A DNA stretch of 64,000 nt from Agelas oroides (GCA_949130485.1 OX422190.1:5370861-5434860), one strand, 5' to 3'; positions 1 through 9,862 are shown, numbered from the stretch's first letter. Made by a program: numbers and translations. The notes: generated from the letters alone by a model not told the origin.

Positions 1-19
1 AAAACAAGTCTCTGCACTC

Positions 20-120
20 GGGCCACTATCCTCAAGGACGGAGAAACAGATGGCAAAGCTACTTGTAGGTATGTACAGTTATCTAGCCCTGGCTCTGAGC
101 CTCCTTGAGGATAGTGGCCC
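20..120. repeat. 19-bp perfect inverted repeat with 63-nt loop
   Basis: Positions 20-38 are the exact reverse complement of 102-120. The right arm lies where the integrase core reading frame of the gypsy element ends, so the hairpin may mark the insertion or rearrangement that truncated the integrase. Confidence 0.8.
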
Positions 121-600
121 GGTCTGTGGCATTTCCAAAACGTCCACACCGACACACTGGAAGGGGCCTCCAACAGGTATAGGCTTCAAGAGGGGTCCGG
201 CTTTAGGACCCGATCCTCGGTAGACAGCACAAGGGTGGCAACCACGACAGTGAAGGTGAGCATCTCAAAACATGCCTTCCCACCAATAGTGCTGTGCCAG
301 TGTCTTGTAAAGACTCTTCCCGGCAAAGTGGCCTCCAAATTGACCAGAGTGGTTCTCTTCCATCAACTAGTGCCTCATTTCATCTGGGACTGCAATCCGA
401 AGGCAGTGTTGGGGACTGGAGTCGATGTGATACAAAACATCATCTAACAGAACAAACTGGTCCTTCTGGAGAAGAATTTTACGGTCTCTCTTCTCGTCAG
501 ACGGTAGAGTCCCATCTTTCAAGTATTGCCTGACTGGATGCAGCCCATCATCTTTGCTTTGAAGTTTGCTTATCTCATCTGTCTCCCTTGGAACGGTCAC
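90..600 (-). pseudogene. gypsy integrase fragment (HHCC zinc-binding part and start of core)
   Basis: On the minus strand 600-367 encodes the linker before the integrase (VLYHIDSSPQHCLRIAVPDEMRH). After a stop codon the same frame continues through HSGQFGGHFAGKSLYKTL and HYWWEGMF, the His-His half of the HHCC zinc finger. A second stop follows, then a CX2C-like pair and a core start containing GVDVLEMPQ, where the Asp fits the first acidic residue of the DDE triad. Reading is lost at the inverted repeat near position 100, so the rest of the core is missing or outside the window. Inactive. Confidence 0.8.
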
Positions 601-754
601 AACAGGAGATCCATCCGCAACAACCCACAGGACACTGTGATCAGTCTCTGACCCAAATCATCTGCTCCTGCTTCTACAGGAGAGCGTGACAAGGCATCCG
701 CAATAGAGTTCTTCCTTCCAGGGCGGTACCGAATATCAAGATTCAGCTCAGAAA

Positions 755-1150
755 TCACAGCTGCCCATCTGGCGAGCTTCCTGTCTGATGCTTTGCTTTC
801 AGCATTGCTTTCAATGGTGCGTGGTCGGTAAACACCGTGCAGTCATGACCGAGCAGGTAGGCCCTGAACTGTTTCGCAGTCCACACCACATCAAGAGCTT
901 CCATGTCAGTGATGCCATACCGCTTCTCGTGCTTGGAGAGCGTTCTGCTAGCATGGGTGGAAGAGACCATCGTCTTGTTCCTGTTTCAGGACGGCACCCA
1001 GACCATAGCTTCTGGCATCGGTGTGCAACACAAACTGTCTGTCAAAATTGGGATAGACCAGGACATGTGGGGAGGTCAAGAGCTCTTTCAGTCTGGTAAA
1101 GCTAGGCTTCCTGGCAGGCACTCGACCACATGTAGGGCACATCTTTCTTG
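755..1150 (-). pseudogene. gypsy RNase H domain, broken
   Basis: The first half (1142-948) contains FVLHTDARSYGLGAVLKQEQ, the first catalytic Asp region of gypsy RNase H. The second half (970-755) contains LSKHEKRYGITDMEALDVVW and TVFTDHAPLKAML, the Glu and second Asp regions. The two halves are in different frames near 960, so a frameshift separates them. It follows directly from the RT domain of the same element. Confidence 0.88.
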
Positions 1151-1167
1151 ATCAGGTGGTACAAGGG

Positions 1168-1997
1168 CTAGGTGACTTTAGCGAAATTTGGAATGAATCG
1201 TCGGCAATACCCAGCGATGCCCAGGAACTCCCTTATGGCTCTCACACTGGTTGGAACCAGATAGTCCTTCACAGCTCGGACTTTGTCTGGATTAGGAGAA
1301 ATGCCCTTGGCTGAGATGATGTGCCCTAAGTAGGGGACTTCTGGAAATGCAAACCGACATTTACTGGGATGAAGCTTCAATCCCACCTTCCTCAGTCGGC
1401 TGAAAACCTGTGACAATAATGTCGTCAATGTAGACACTGCAAAGAGCACCAAGCCCAGCCAGAGTCTTCTGCATTAATCTCTGGAAAGTAGCGGGGGCAT
1501 TGCATAGCCCAAATGGCATTACACAAAACTTGTACAAGCCATCCATTGTAACAAAAGCTGTCTTCTCTCATGAGGATTCGTGTACCTTAATTTGCCAGTA
1601 CCCTGTTCGAGCATCTAGAGTCGAGAAAAGGCATTTTCCACTGAGTTGGTCTAGAATGTCATCAGTTCGTGGTAGCGGGAAAACTTCCTTGCTGGTCAAG
1701 GCGTTTAATCGACGATAGTCAACGCGAAACCGCAGATCTCCGCTTTTCTTTTCAACCAGCACAACAGGGCTGGCCAACGGGCTACTAGACTCCTCGATAA
1801 CGTGCACCCAACATTTCATTCACCATTCTTGCTATCTGTGGACGCACTGAGAAAGGAATGCGCCGCGGCAGTTGTCTGACAGGAGGGTTGTTCCCTGTTT
1901 CGATCCAATGCTGGACATCTGTCACTGTCCCCAAAACGCAAGATCTGAGTTGCTTTGCTTCCTCTGATGAGAGGTTGGTCTCACAAACATTCAACAT
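1168..1997 (-). pseudogene. gypsy reverse transcriptase, broken
   Basis: Minus-strand segments give the conserved RT blocks in order: VVLVEKKSGDLRFRVDYRRL and PLPRTDDILDQL (1819-1568), then [16 protein letters not shown] and the catalytic YIDDIIV (1546-1361), then PYLGHIISAKGI and VRAIREFLGIAGYCRRFIP (1452-1168). The YxDD motif is intact, but the blocks sit in more than one frame, so no full polymerase can be made. The family identification is secure; the exact frameshift sites were not resolved. Confidence 0.92.
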
Positions 1998-2073
1998 CTC
2001 GGAAAGCTCTTGCTCTCGCTCATTACCGGGGTGCGCATCACACTTTGAGATCGCACTACATTCACGTCAATGT

Positions 2074-3081
2074 TTACTCCATCAGGAGGTTGCTCTGAGG
2101 CAACCTGAACTGCCAAAGGGGCTGGGCAGAACCCATGTGGATCGAGTCTCCTAGTATTTTGGCTTCATGGGAGGGGTTGTGGATGACCAGTTTTACTTCA
2201 CCCTCACTATTAGGCTGGACAAGTGAATCTTCATTCCGTACCTCTCCCCCCCCCCCCCCAGTCCACTTCTTATCTGGTTCAAACAGCACGGAGGGCCCCT
2301 CCGTGACGGGTTCTTGAAGCTTAGCTGTTACCACAGTGGCACAGCGACTTGGCACCCTTTGTACCCCAACTAGGCATACCCGGGCACTATTAGTAGTGGT
2401 TACTGTGGGAGGGGCTACAGGCAGCGATGCACTTTGACCCCCTCTTGCTTCCACACCTTCACTTGGTACCATCAGCCCAAGGGGCATCACTATGTTAGTA
2501 CCCAGTAAGCAATGCTCTCCCTTAGCAGCTTGATCTGATCTAATGTATACTGGGGTGGTGACTGTCTTATCTTCCCATCTGAATGTGAGGTTCAATTGAG
2601 AATTGGATTCTGACTGTAATCCCTTAACATGACATGTGGCACTTCCAGTGCACTGCTGGGAATGTGAGCTTCCCCCCCCAACTTTCCTGAACAGGTCAAA
2701 GGATATGATCGTAGCAGACAACCCAGGGTCTATCATGCCAACTATGGGGGTACTTTCTATCGTAACTTTAGCAAAATACAGTGGACCCAGTGCCCCTGTT
2801 ACTGCATCAACTCCGGCTGAAGAGTGGTAATCCTCGCTCATCCTCTGCCATTCTGCCGCGGCCCACTCTTCTCGCAGTCTCTCACATCGCTCAGAGAGAG
2901 ATTCGCCTTCGACGTCGCTCGCTGCTGAAACAGCTGAACTCATTGCAGTCATTCGTCTGCTACAATCACGGCTAGATGCTTTGGAGGGAGCATTTCGCTG
3001 CGGACACTCATAGGCCCAGTGCTGCAGGCTATGACAGATGTAGCACCTTCGTGGCCTTACTCCTCTCCGAGTGTCGGACAT
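2074..3081 (-). CDS. gypsy gag C-terminus zinc knuckle plus aspartic protease (335 codons open)
   Basis: An uninterrupted 335-codon frame starts MSDTRRG. Residues 13-26 form a CX2CX4HX4C nucleocapsid zinc knuckle (CYICHSLQHWAYEC). About residues 100-190 resemble a retropepsin-like protease: YFAKVTIESTPIVGMID leads to the flap side and hydrophobic strands. The catalytic triplet, normally D-S/T-G, reads D-P-G at residues 118-120 (nucleotides 2730-2722), which would probably impair catalysis. A 14-C homopolymer near 2250 lies inside the frame and is a likely place for sequencing or replication slippage. It overlaps the gag fragment upstream in another frame. Confidence 0.75.
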   Translation of the reverse strand: MSDTRRGVRPRRCYICHSLQHWAYECPQRNAPSKASSRDCSRRMTAMSSAVSAASDVEGESLSERCERLREEWAAAEWQRMSEDYHSSAGVDAVTGALGPLYFAKVTIESTPIVGMIDPGLSATIISFDLFRKVGGGSSHSQQCTGSATCHVKGLQSESNSQLNLTFRWEDKTVTTPVYIRSDQAAKGEHCLLGTNIVMPLGLMVPSEGVEARGGQSASLPVAPPTVTTTNSARVCLVGVQRVPSRCATVVTAKLQEPVTEGPSVLFEPDKKWTGGGGGEVRNEDSLVQPNSEGEVKLVIHNPSHEAKILGDSIHMGSAQPLWQFRLPQSNLLME

Positions 3082-3561
3082 CCTCGAGTCCGATCCCTTC
3101 TCCGATTCTCCTCCTCAGACACTTTGATTCTGGACAGAGGATCTTGAAGGTGGTGGCTTATCTGGTGGGCACCCACGGTGTAGTTCCCCCAACAGTGTGT
3201 CCTGCTCTTTGGCAGCCTGGGCCTGGTGAAGTGCATCTGCGAAAGTGGCAGCGGAGGGCAAGACTTTCTCCTGCCACTTGAGGGATATTCCCTGAACGAA
3301 CAGATCCCTCTTGAGTAGTTCTTTGGAGGCGAGCTCCATCCCTTCCCTCTTACCATAGCTCTTCTCGAATAGCACCTCAAGTTCTTGGGCGTAGGTACTG
3401 ACAGATTCTCTGGTTCTCTGCTTTCTCTTCATTAGCTGACTCGACAACAGTGCTTCGTTGGCAACTGGCTGTAATCTCTTCTTTAGTGATTCGGTTGCTC
3501 TGGAAAAAGTGTCCCTGAGAGATACAACTCCAGCTGTAGCAACTTTTGTCGCTACGTCCAT
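3057..3561 (-). pseudogene. gypsy gag core fragment
   Basis: Minus-strand frame 3561-3115 encodes ATESLKKRLQPVANEALLSS and RESVSTYAQELEVLFEKSYG, a capsid-like retrotransposon gag pattern with a run of helices (KQRTRESVSTYAQELE is typical of gag domain C-terminal halves). Two other frames overlap, so the gag is frameshifted before the zinc knuckle at 3081. Function: structural protein of the retrotransposon particle. Confidence 0.7.
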
Positions 3562-3762
3562 TGTTCCAACTCAGCATAGTAGGAAAATTTTTGTAACCAA
3601 CAGTCAAAAGCGTCACCATCACCACCAAACTTCTGTAGAGTTGGCAGGGTCATTTTCTTTGAGGTAGTCCTCTCTTCTGCTACTTTGGGAGGCTCTTTAC
3701 CCCCCTCAACCGATTCAGAGGTGCTCGACCCGCCTCCTACGCTAAGACCAGCACTTTTCTTT

Positions 3763-4398
3763 TCAGTTGCTAGCTTCTCCTTTAGTAGAGATTATTTCAT
3801 CTTTCATTGACAACTCCTTCAAGTGCCTGTCCTTCATCTCTTCTTTGGCATGTGAGGCATTCAGTTCCGTGTCGCAGCGACACTCCTCTAACTCCCAGTT
3901 GGCTTGGTCAAGGTCCTCCCAGAGGTCAGCAATTTCCGCTTCTGCGGTTTCCAAAACCTTGCACAACCGTTTTCGTTCAGCCGCGCTCCTGGCTGGCCTG
4001 TTCCTGAGAGGCTTCCAGCTCTTCTCTCAGAGTGGCATCTTCAAGCTTGTCTCAATCTCGTTCTTTTGCCACAGCTTGAGCTTCTTTCAGTTTTTGCTGT
4101 AGCTCTTCAATCTGCTGCTGTAGTTCAGCTTTCGTCGCACCCAGGGTTCTCGCTAGAAATCTACTTCCAAATGGTGCATAATACAATAGGCAGGTATGAA
4201 ACGCCCTCTCTACACTCTGCTATTGAAATGTTAAGTGGGAAGCCAGGTTAGTAACTGCAGTGGGCAGGATTAGGAAGTGATCCAAATTGGTGCTCTTACT
4301 TAAATTCCCACATCCAAATGGTGCTGCAATTAACTGAATGGTGCAAAACCATCCACTAAAGGCCTAGCGAGAACCCTGGTCGCACCTCTTTTTGGCAT
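3763..4398 (-). pseudogene. gypsy gag N-terminus, coiled coil, split by a MITE
   Basis: The apparent gag start is ATG at 4398 (MPKRGAT). The frame is interrupted at 4378 by the MITE at 4142-4378 and resumes at 4133 with a Glu/Gln-rich coiled coil (AELQQQIEELQQKLKEAQA), continuing to the segment 3966-3763 (IADLWEDLDQANWELEECRC). The coiled coil is only seen by joining two frames, so further frameshifts are present. Assigned to gag by position and composition; no catalytic motif is expected here. Confidence 0.6.
4142..4378. mobile_element. hAT-type MITE, 237 bp, inside gypsy gag
   Basis: The ends are perfect 15-bp terminal inverted repeats: CAGGGTTCTCGCTAG at 4142-4156 and its reverse complement at 4364-4378. 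They are flanked by an exact 8-bp target duplication GTCGCACC (4134-4141 and 4379-4386). An 8-bp duplication plus a CAGGG start is the hAT signature. No open frame of note lies inside, so it is non-autonomous. It is younger than the retrotransposon it interrupts. Confidence 0.93.
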
Positions 4399-4702
4399 TT
4401 TGATACTTCTCCTGTTCTGTCTCGGCAAAATACCTCCAAATGTAACGCCGCTGGTCGGCAAGCGTGTCAAATATGGCTCTTTACTGGCCTTCAGACAAGA
4501 GATCAAACTATGCGCTGCATACTGACACACATACACGTGCTCACAAAAATCAGGTGAGTGTGATGATTACAGTGTACATGCCATTACGTAAGAATTACAT
4601 AACAAGTTTAAAAAGCAACAATGAGTCCAAGGTTCTGATCAGTCTTACAGTCTTACATACGCAAGAAACATAGCAACAAGACTTAAAAAACATTAAAAAT
4701 GT

Positions 4703-4807
4703 AAAAAGATGTAGGGATGGCATGCCAAAAAGTATGCAAACAAGGTAGGGATAATGCATGAAAGCAAAGGTCAACATATTGGCAAAGCCCCATCCCTACA
4801 TCTTTTT
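4703..4807. mobile_element. 105-bp fold-back MITE with AAAAAGATGTAGGGATGG ends
   Basis: AAAAAGATGTAGGGATGG at 4703-4720 is mirrored by the complementary end at 4790-4807. An inverted copy lies at 5144-5248, a further one at about 42514-42619, and a degenerate one near 39163-39272. About 35 bp of left flank (AT-rich, ending AAAAATGT) is also shared between copies, so this hairpin is probably a subterminal part of the longer element described at 5144-6124. Confidence 0.85.
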
Positions 4808-4891
4808 CACACTGCAGTTAGACAGTGCATGGGGGTCTTCCTAAAACGTACCACAAGTTCACAACCTTTACTGGCTGGCAGTTCATGGCTG

Positions 4892-5107
4892 TAGCCTCGT
4901 TCTCAAGCCACTTCCTCCTCTCATGTGGCCTGGGAACGAGGCTAGTATGACCGTCTTTGTAGCTGAAACCTCTTCAACAACTTAAGCAGTGAGTTAGAGT
5001 AGACTGCAGACTTATGATAGTAAGTGTTGTTAAAGTACATGGCATGGTTTCAGCCTCGTCCCCAGGCCACTTCCCTTCTCCCACATGCCGGCTCAGGAAT
5101 GAGGCTA
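4892..5107. repeat. two small fold-backs of the CCTCGTTCCCAGGCC family
   Basis: 4892-4944 begins TAGCCTCGTTCTCAAGCCA and ends with the complementary TGGCCTGGGAACGAGGCTA. 5051-5107 is a second, more diverged example. The same terminal sequence recurs in this window at 5627-5680, 41960-42007, 47815-48009, 49293-49648, 52404-52431 and 57248-57333, so it is a high-copy fold-back family. Confidence 0.75.
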
Positions 5108-5143
5108 GTATGATCTAACAGCATTGCATCAGCTGTTAGTGTA

Positions 5144-6124
5144 AAAAAGATGTAGGGATGGGGCTTTGCCAATATGTTGACCTTTGCTTTCATGCATTAT
5201 CCCTACCTTGTTTGCATACTTTTTGGCATGCCATCCCTACATCTTTTTACATTTTTAATGTTTTTTAAGTCTTGTTTCTGTACTTTTTTCCTCAGTTACA
5301 GTTAGACCTAAGCCTAAGAAGAATGTTATTGACAGTCTAGTAGTGGTTCCAAGCATGTAATGTATCAGCTGGAATCTGATGAAGGGCTAACCATTCTCCG
5401 TACCAGATTTCGAGCCCTTTCTGAAGCCAATTTCCTGGTTTTCGATCACATGACGATTGACCAGCATAGAAAACTACCGACAGAGCATAAACGCTGACCG
5501 GCATTACTAAAGCTGTATTTTGTAGTGTAGCTATAAGTTGGCAGCCTTACCTACGTGGTGTCCATGAGTTTTTCCCACAACCACGGGTCAGTCATTCTGG
5601 TCAACGCACGCGATTTCACGCATGCACCAGTCTCATTCCCAAACCAATGACTGTGGTTATTGGTTTGGGAATGAGACTGGATGTGCACATGCATACAAGA
5701 TTAGAAAATGGCGTCCTTCGCAACGGACAGCAGCCGGGCAGTGCTGTGAACAGCTTTTTTGACTACAGTAAATTTGAAGCTATGAAGTCGCTGAGTGGTT
5801 GGGATGCTGCGCGCTGTGATGAGCATCAATTTTGTGCTAAAACCAAGGTGAGTACTTGAGCTGTTTTCGAGTTATCGTCGTTTGACAAGTGGTCTGAACA
5901 AAGAAAGAAAGAAGAATACGAAAAATTGCACTTTTGCTACTGCACACTTTTGCGTTTAGCTGTCTTCCGCGTGGCTTTTGGGCAACTATATCAGTCTTGC
6001 TGATCACAAAGCCACTCAAAGAGGAAGCCTGGGCACTTAAATAAGCTTTTAGCGTGTTTGTGGTGAAGTTATACGGCTTTTGCTTAAGTATTGCATATAT
6101 TGCGCGTCGGCGCCATCCCTACAT
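5144..6124. mobile_element. non-autonomous DNA element, GATGTAGGGATGG ends, about 0.98 kb
   Basis: The left end is the 105-bp hairpin (5144-5248) and the right end is CCATCCCTACAT at 6113-6124. An inverted, diverged copy spans about 41524-42619, with the same ends and interior order. The interior carries a fold-back (5627-5680), a start codon in an AAAATGGCGTCC context at about 5708, and a GTGAGT splice-donor-like site at about 5850. No transposase was recognised. Superfamily is unassigned because the target duplication is not clear. Confidence 0.7.
5627..5680. repeat. 22-bp perfect inverted repeat, 10-nt loop
   Basis: 5627-5648 (starting CCAGTCTCATTCCC) and 5659-5680 are exact reverse complements. 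The equivalent hairpin in the inverted copy at 41960-42007 has 17-bp arms with a different sequence (GTCTCGTTCCCAGACC), so both copies keep a hairpin while the letters have changed. Confidence 0.85.
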
Positions 6125-6298
6125 AGAGAGTCTACCGACTCTCTGATATGTATTTGGGCCTTGCATACTTAATTAGTAGACATGACAGTGTATGGATCGA
6201 CAGTGCAGGCTGGACCCTGGGTAGGATTCTAGCCACAGAGAACTGTATGCCCTCTAGTAGATGTATAAATTTACATGTTATTTTCCTCATCTTGACAG

Positions 6299-6475
6299 TT
6301 GTGGACTGTGGCAATTTGACTGATCCAGCCAATGGCAGTGTTACTAACACCTCTGGAACAGCATTAGGACAGACAGCCACCTACAGTTGTAACACAGGCC
6401 ACAACCTGGAGGGAAACAGTACTCGCACTTGTCAAGCTTCAGGAGAGTGGTCTGGGAGTGCACCTACCTGTCAAG
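6299..6475 (+). CDS. sushi/CCP domain exon 1
   Basis: This 177-bp exon encodes one complement control protein (sushi) module, an extracellular beta-sandwich used for protein binding. Acceptor CTTGACAG and donor CAAG/GTATG bound it, both in phase 1, so the exon is symmetric and can be added or skipped without frame change. The four disulfide cysteines are seen in VDCGNLTDP, ATYSCNTGH, STRTCQ and APTCQ, with the typical Trp in GEWSG and a glycine before it. Two close copies follow at 8786 and 9686. The parent protein is not certain; the next compatible downstream exon on this strand is the receptor kinase exon at 20659, which also starts in phase 1. No signal peptide exon was found. Confidence 0.85.
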
Positions 6476-6513
6476 GTATGCTAAATGGTGGTCATTTTGA
6501 CATGCATATTTAA

Positions 6514-7844
6514 CCCTTTAACCCCGAGAGCGCCTGTATGCTCCCGAAATTTTTACAACCTTAAAACCCGATAGTGCCCATATGCGCCCGAGTCGGCTAT
6601 TTATCGCCACAGCTGTGCATTTTTCAGTTAGTATATAGTTATTATAAGCCACAGGAAGTCGATCGAAGCATAATAAGCTGGGTGTCCCATAGAGACTTTC
6701 CCCAGAAATCACGCTAGAAGTTTGCCTGCCGATCGTGTTGAACTTAGCATTGTCACAGAACAGCTTGTATCCCACGGGCAACTGGTTCTACAGAATTATT
6801 TCTAGCTATTCGTCTAAACAACAATGAAAACGTACCTTCGCTGGAAGTTTGGCCACGGTTTTCCAGTCATTTCCAATGGATAGCAAGTCCCCACACTTCC
6901 TCCATTGTAGCGTAGTCCAACTTCACTGTCAACTCGTATGACTACTTCCTGAGTAAATCAGGTTTGTTTTTGATTAAACTAAGCCTAACTAGCAACCTGT
7001 GAACTCGGCTAGTTTACAAGATATAACGCTATGAACCATCATGATAACCATATGAACCATAAATCAGGTTTGTTTTTGATTAACCGTTTATACCCGAATG
7101 ACGACTATAGTCGTCATGAATATAGGTACGTTAATTCCGAATGACGACTATAGTCGTCATGGCCACTATCGAGCGGTTAGCGCTCTATACCCCGCGGCTA
7201 CGTAGTATATAGTTAGTATGTGCCACAGGAAGTCAAATAAAGCATAATTAGCTGGGCCGTCCTATAGGGACTTTCCCCGGAAATCGCGTTCGAAGTTTAC
7301 CGTTCGATCATGTTGTACTTAGTACTGCCACAGAACAGCTGGTTTCCCACGCGCTACTGGTCCTACCGAATTTGTTCTCGCTAATCATCTAAACAATGTG
7401 AAAACGTACCTTTGCTGGAATTTTTGCCACGGATTTCCAGTCATTTTCCAATACGTAGCGAATACCCGCTTCCACCGCTGTATCTTATTCGGACTTCACT
7501 GCCAACTCGTATGACTACTTCCTGAGTAAAGCAGGTTTGTGTTCAACCAAACTAAGCCTAACTACCGATTGTTGAACTCTGCTAGTTCACAAGATATAAC
7601 GCAATGAATCAACATAGTACAAAATCGCCATTTTTTATCTTGCTTCTCTCGTAATCACGTGTTTATTGTGCGCATGCGCATCGGGTGTAAAGGGTTAAGC
7701 TAAGCCTAACTAGCAACCTGTGAACTCGGGTAGTTTACAAGATATAACGCTATGAATCATCATGATACAAAATCGCCATTTTTTCACTATCTTGTCTTGT
7801 GGCTACGAGATTGATTTCTGCACATGCGCGTCAGTGGTATAGGG
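6514..7844. mobile_element. piggyBac-like non-autonomous element (outer copy, contains a nested one)
   Basis: TTAA at 6510-6513 and 7845-7848 flanks ends that start CCCTTTAACCCC on the left and finish ATAGGG on the right. The same intron in the next duplication unit (8984-9010) has the empty site ATATTTAAGACTACTGG with a single TTAA, which directly shows that TTAA is the target. TTAA plus CCCT ends fit piggyBac. No transposase frame. A second copy is inserted at 7084-7694. Confidence 0.88.
7084..7694. mobile_element. piggyBac-like element nested in another copy, 611 bp
   Basis: It is flanked by TTAA at 7080-7083 and 7695-7698, begins CCGTTTATACCCG and ends TGTAAAGGG. Outer-copy sequence (GCTAAGCCTAACTAGCAACC) resumes directly after it, repeating the sequence before it. 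Near its left end are two exact 20-bp palindromes (7098-7117 and 7141-7160), each reading ATGACGACTATAGTCGTCAT. The right end has the palindromic GCGCATGCGC shared by all copies. Confidence 0.88.
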
Positions 7845-8161
7845 TTAATTTGCTAAGACTACTGGTCTCTTTCTAACTTTTGGAGGGCTGTATGCTTGAA
7901 CAATAAATACATAGGTCATTTCATTTTCATATTTAACTTGGTGTATGCATGTGCAGAGTAAGCCTCAGGCACGTAATTAAGGCACATAATATAGGCTTGG
8001 TCAATCAGTAATGTGTGAGGCATGTCGAGGCATGAACGGAAGCGTGCTTTTGAGTAGTTTGCAGACGTTAGCGAGGTTTTCAGCCTTCGCCTAGCACCAA
8101 AATAGCATGGCATAGTAGGTCTAGGGAATGCCTAAGGTTTTATGGTTGTTCGAACATGTGT

Positions 8162-8389
8162 GACTGTCCCGTGTAGAAATTGAAGATTATTTAGTCACTT
8201 ATTTCGATCGCATCGCAGCGTTTGAAGCACCACATTGCTGAACTTCTGTTAAGGGCGTGGCTCATATGCGCTTCGTGTACTCGTTAGATGTTCACGCATC
8301 TACAAAGCACGTATGAGCCCCACCCTTAACAGAAGTTCAGCAGTACGGCGCTTCAAATGCAGCAATGTCGATTTCTACACGCGACTGTC
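8162..8389. mobile_element. 228-bp fold-back MITE with 8-bp target duplication
   Basis: Exact ACATGTGT duplications lie at 8154-8161 and 8390-8397. The arms start GACTGTCCCGTGTAGAAAT and pair with the far end, with a further inner pairing (GAACTTCTGTTAAGGG against its complement at about 8327-8342). The paralogous unit at 9285-9300 reads straight through (CAAACATGTTGGTCTTC), an empty site that proves insertion after the segmental duplication. Confidence 0.9.
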
Positions 8390-8785
8390 ACATGTGTGTC
8401 TTCGGGTGGATCAATTGAAGGATGTTGCGGGTTCCCCATTTGGCAAGGCCAACAGACTTTATCGGTACCTGCTTGTTCAGAAGTTGAGTGTCGAGTGGGG
8501 GAGCACCAACACCGGCTGGCACATCGATGTTCATTATGTGAACATTTTTTTTGCACATACATGTAACATATGTGGCGTAGCACCAGCCAACGCACGCTCT
8601 GTGTGCTTGTGGGCCTTTTGTGAGCGTTCCCCGCGAGCAATGGTGCAAATTGGCGACACCAAGCAAGTGGGAAAAGGTGGTCCGGTTGAAACCGGGCTAA
8701 CTGGACTGGTTACTACGGCTCTGTAATGTTATTATGACCTCTAATAGATGTATAAATTTACATAACATATTCCTCATCTTGACAG

Positions 8786-8956
8786 CTGTGGACTGTGGCA
8801 ATTTGACTGATCCAACCAATGGCCAGGTTAATAATGGAACAACATTCAGACAGACAGCCACCTACAGTTGTAACACAGGCCACAACCTGGTGGGAAACAG
8901 TACTCGCACTTGTCAAGATACAGGAGAGTGGTCTGGGACAGCACCTACCTGTCAAA
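8786..8956 (+). CDS. sushi/CCP domain exon 2
   Basis: This 171-bp exon is a paralogue of the exon at 6299 and encodes one CCP module. It is two codons shorter in the loop after PTNGQ. Acceptor CTTGACAG and donor CAAA/GTATGT are in phase 1 at both ends. The four cysteines (VDCG, YSCNTG, RTCQD, PTCQ) and the Trp of GEWSG are present and there is no stop, so it can be a functional extracellular module. The intron sequence on both sides is shared with the other copies, so it arose by segmental duplication rather than retroposition. Confidence 0.85.
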
Positions 8957-9685
8957 GTATGTTACTAAATGGTGGTCATTTCACATGCATATTTAAGACT
9001 ACTGGTCTCTTTCTAACTTTGGAAGGCTGTATGCTTGAACAATACATAGGTCATTTCATTTTCGTATTTAACTAGGTGCTTGTACACATGTGCAGAGTAA
9101 ACCTCGCGCACGTAAGGCGCATAATATAGGCATGGTCAATGACTAAAGTGTGAGGCATGTCGAGGCATGAACGGAAACATGCTTTTGAGTAGTTTACAGA
9201 CATTAGCGGGGTGTTGCAGCCTTCGCCTAGCACCAAAATAGCATGGCATAGTAGGTCTAGGGCATGCCTAAGGTTTTATGGTTGTTCAAACATGTTGGTC
9301 TTCGGGTGGATCCTTTGAAGGATGCTGCGGGTTCCCCATTTGGCAAGGCCAACAGACCTTATCTGTACCTCCTTGTTCAGAAGTTGTGTGTCGAGTGGGT
9401 GAGCACCAACACCGGCCGGCACATTGATGTTCATTATGTGAACAGTTTTTTCCCACATACATATAACATGTGGTGTAACACCAGCCAACGCGCGCTCTGT
9501 GTGCTTGTGGGCCTTTTGTGAGCGTCCTCTGAGCGATGGTGCTAATTGGCGATACCAAGCAAGCGGGAAAAAAGGTGGTCCTGTTGAAACCTAACTGGAC
9601 TGGTGGCCACGGCCCTGTAATGTTATTATGACCTCTAGTAGATGTATAAATTTACATGTTATTTTCCTCCTCTTGATACATGTAG

Positions 9686-9862
9686 TTGTGGACTGTGGCA
9701 GTTTGACTGATCCAGCCAATGGCAGTGCTACTCACACTTCTGGAACAACATTTGGACAGACAGCCACCTACAGTTGTAACACAGGCCACAACCTGGAGGG
9801 AAACAGTACTCGCACTTGTCAAGATACAGGAGAGTGGTCTGGGAGTGCACCTACCTGTGAAG
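9686..9862 (+). CDS. sushi/CCP domain exon 3
   Basis: This 177-bp exon encodes the third CCP module, almost identical to the first (VDCGSLTDPANGSATHTSGT, then YSCNTGHNLEGNSTRTC and APTCE). The donor GAAG/GTATGT is in phase 1. The acceptor is altered: the other copies end CTTGACAG, here the sequence is GATACATGTAG, which leaves a usable AG but a weaker pyrimidine tract. Exon use may therefore be less efficient; this is an inference. The next exon that fits in phase and strand is at 20659. Confidence 0.82.

Larger units (their letters stand above)
1..4446 (-). mobile_element. Ty3/gypsy LTR retrotransposon, degenerate, cut by window start
   Basis: Read on the minus strand, the order is gag (4398 to about 3060), zinc knuckle and protease (3081-2074), reverse transcriptase (1997-1168), RNase H (1150-755) and integrase (600 to about 90). 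Protease-RT-RNaseH-integrase is the Ty3/gypsy order. Several frame changes and stops separate the domains, so the copy is not functional. The minus-strand sequence just before the gag ATG contains TGGAGG a few bases after a TACA end, and the plus strand from 4441 begins TGTAACGCC. This could be an LTR edge with a primer-binding site, but no second LTR is inside the window to prove it. A 237-bp MITE interrupts the start of gag. Confidence 0.9.

Noticed and set aside
2636..4251. Several plus-strand frames of 60-115 codons
   Set aside because: They are antisense to gypsy gag and protease.
8313..9558. Frames of 70-137 codons between CCP exons (for example GCCGFPIWQGQQTLSVPACS)
   Set aside because: They lie in the duplicated intron, occur in several frames on both strands and change length between duplicates.
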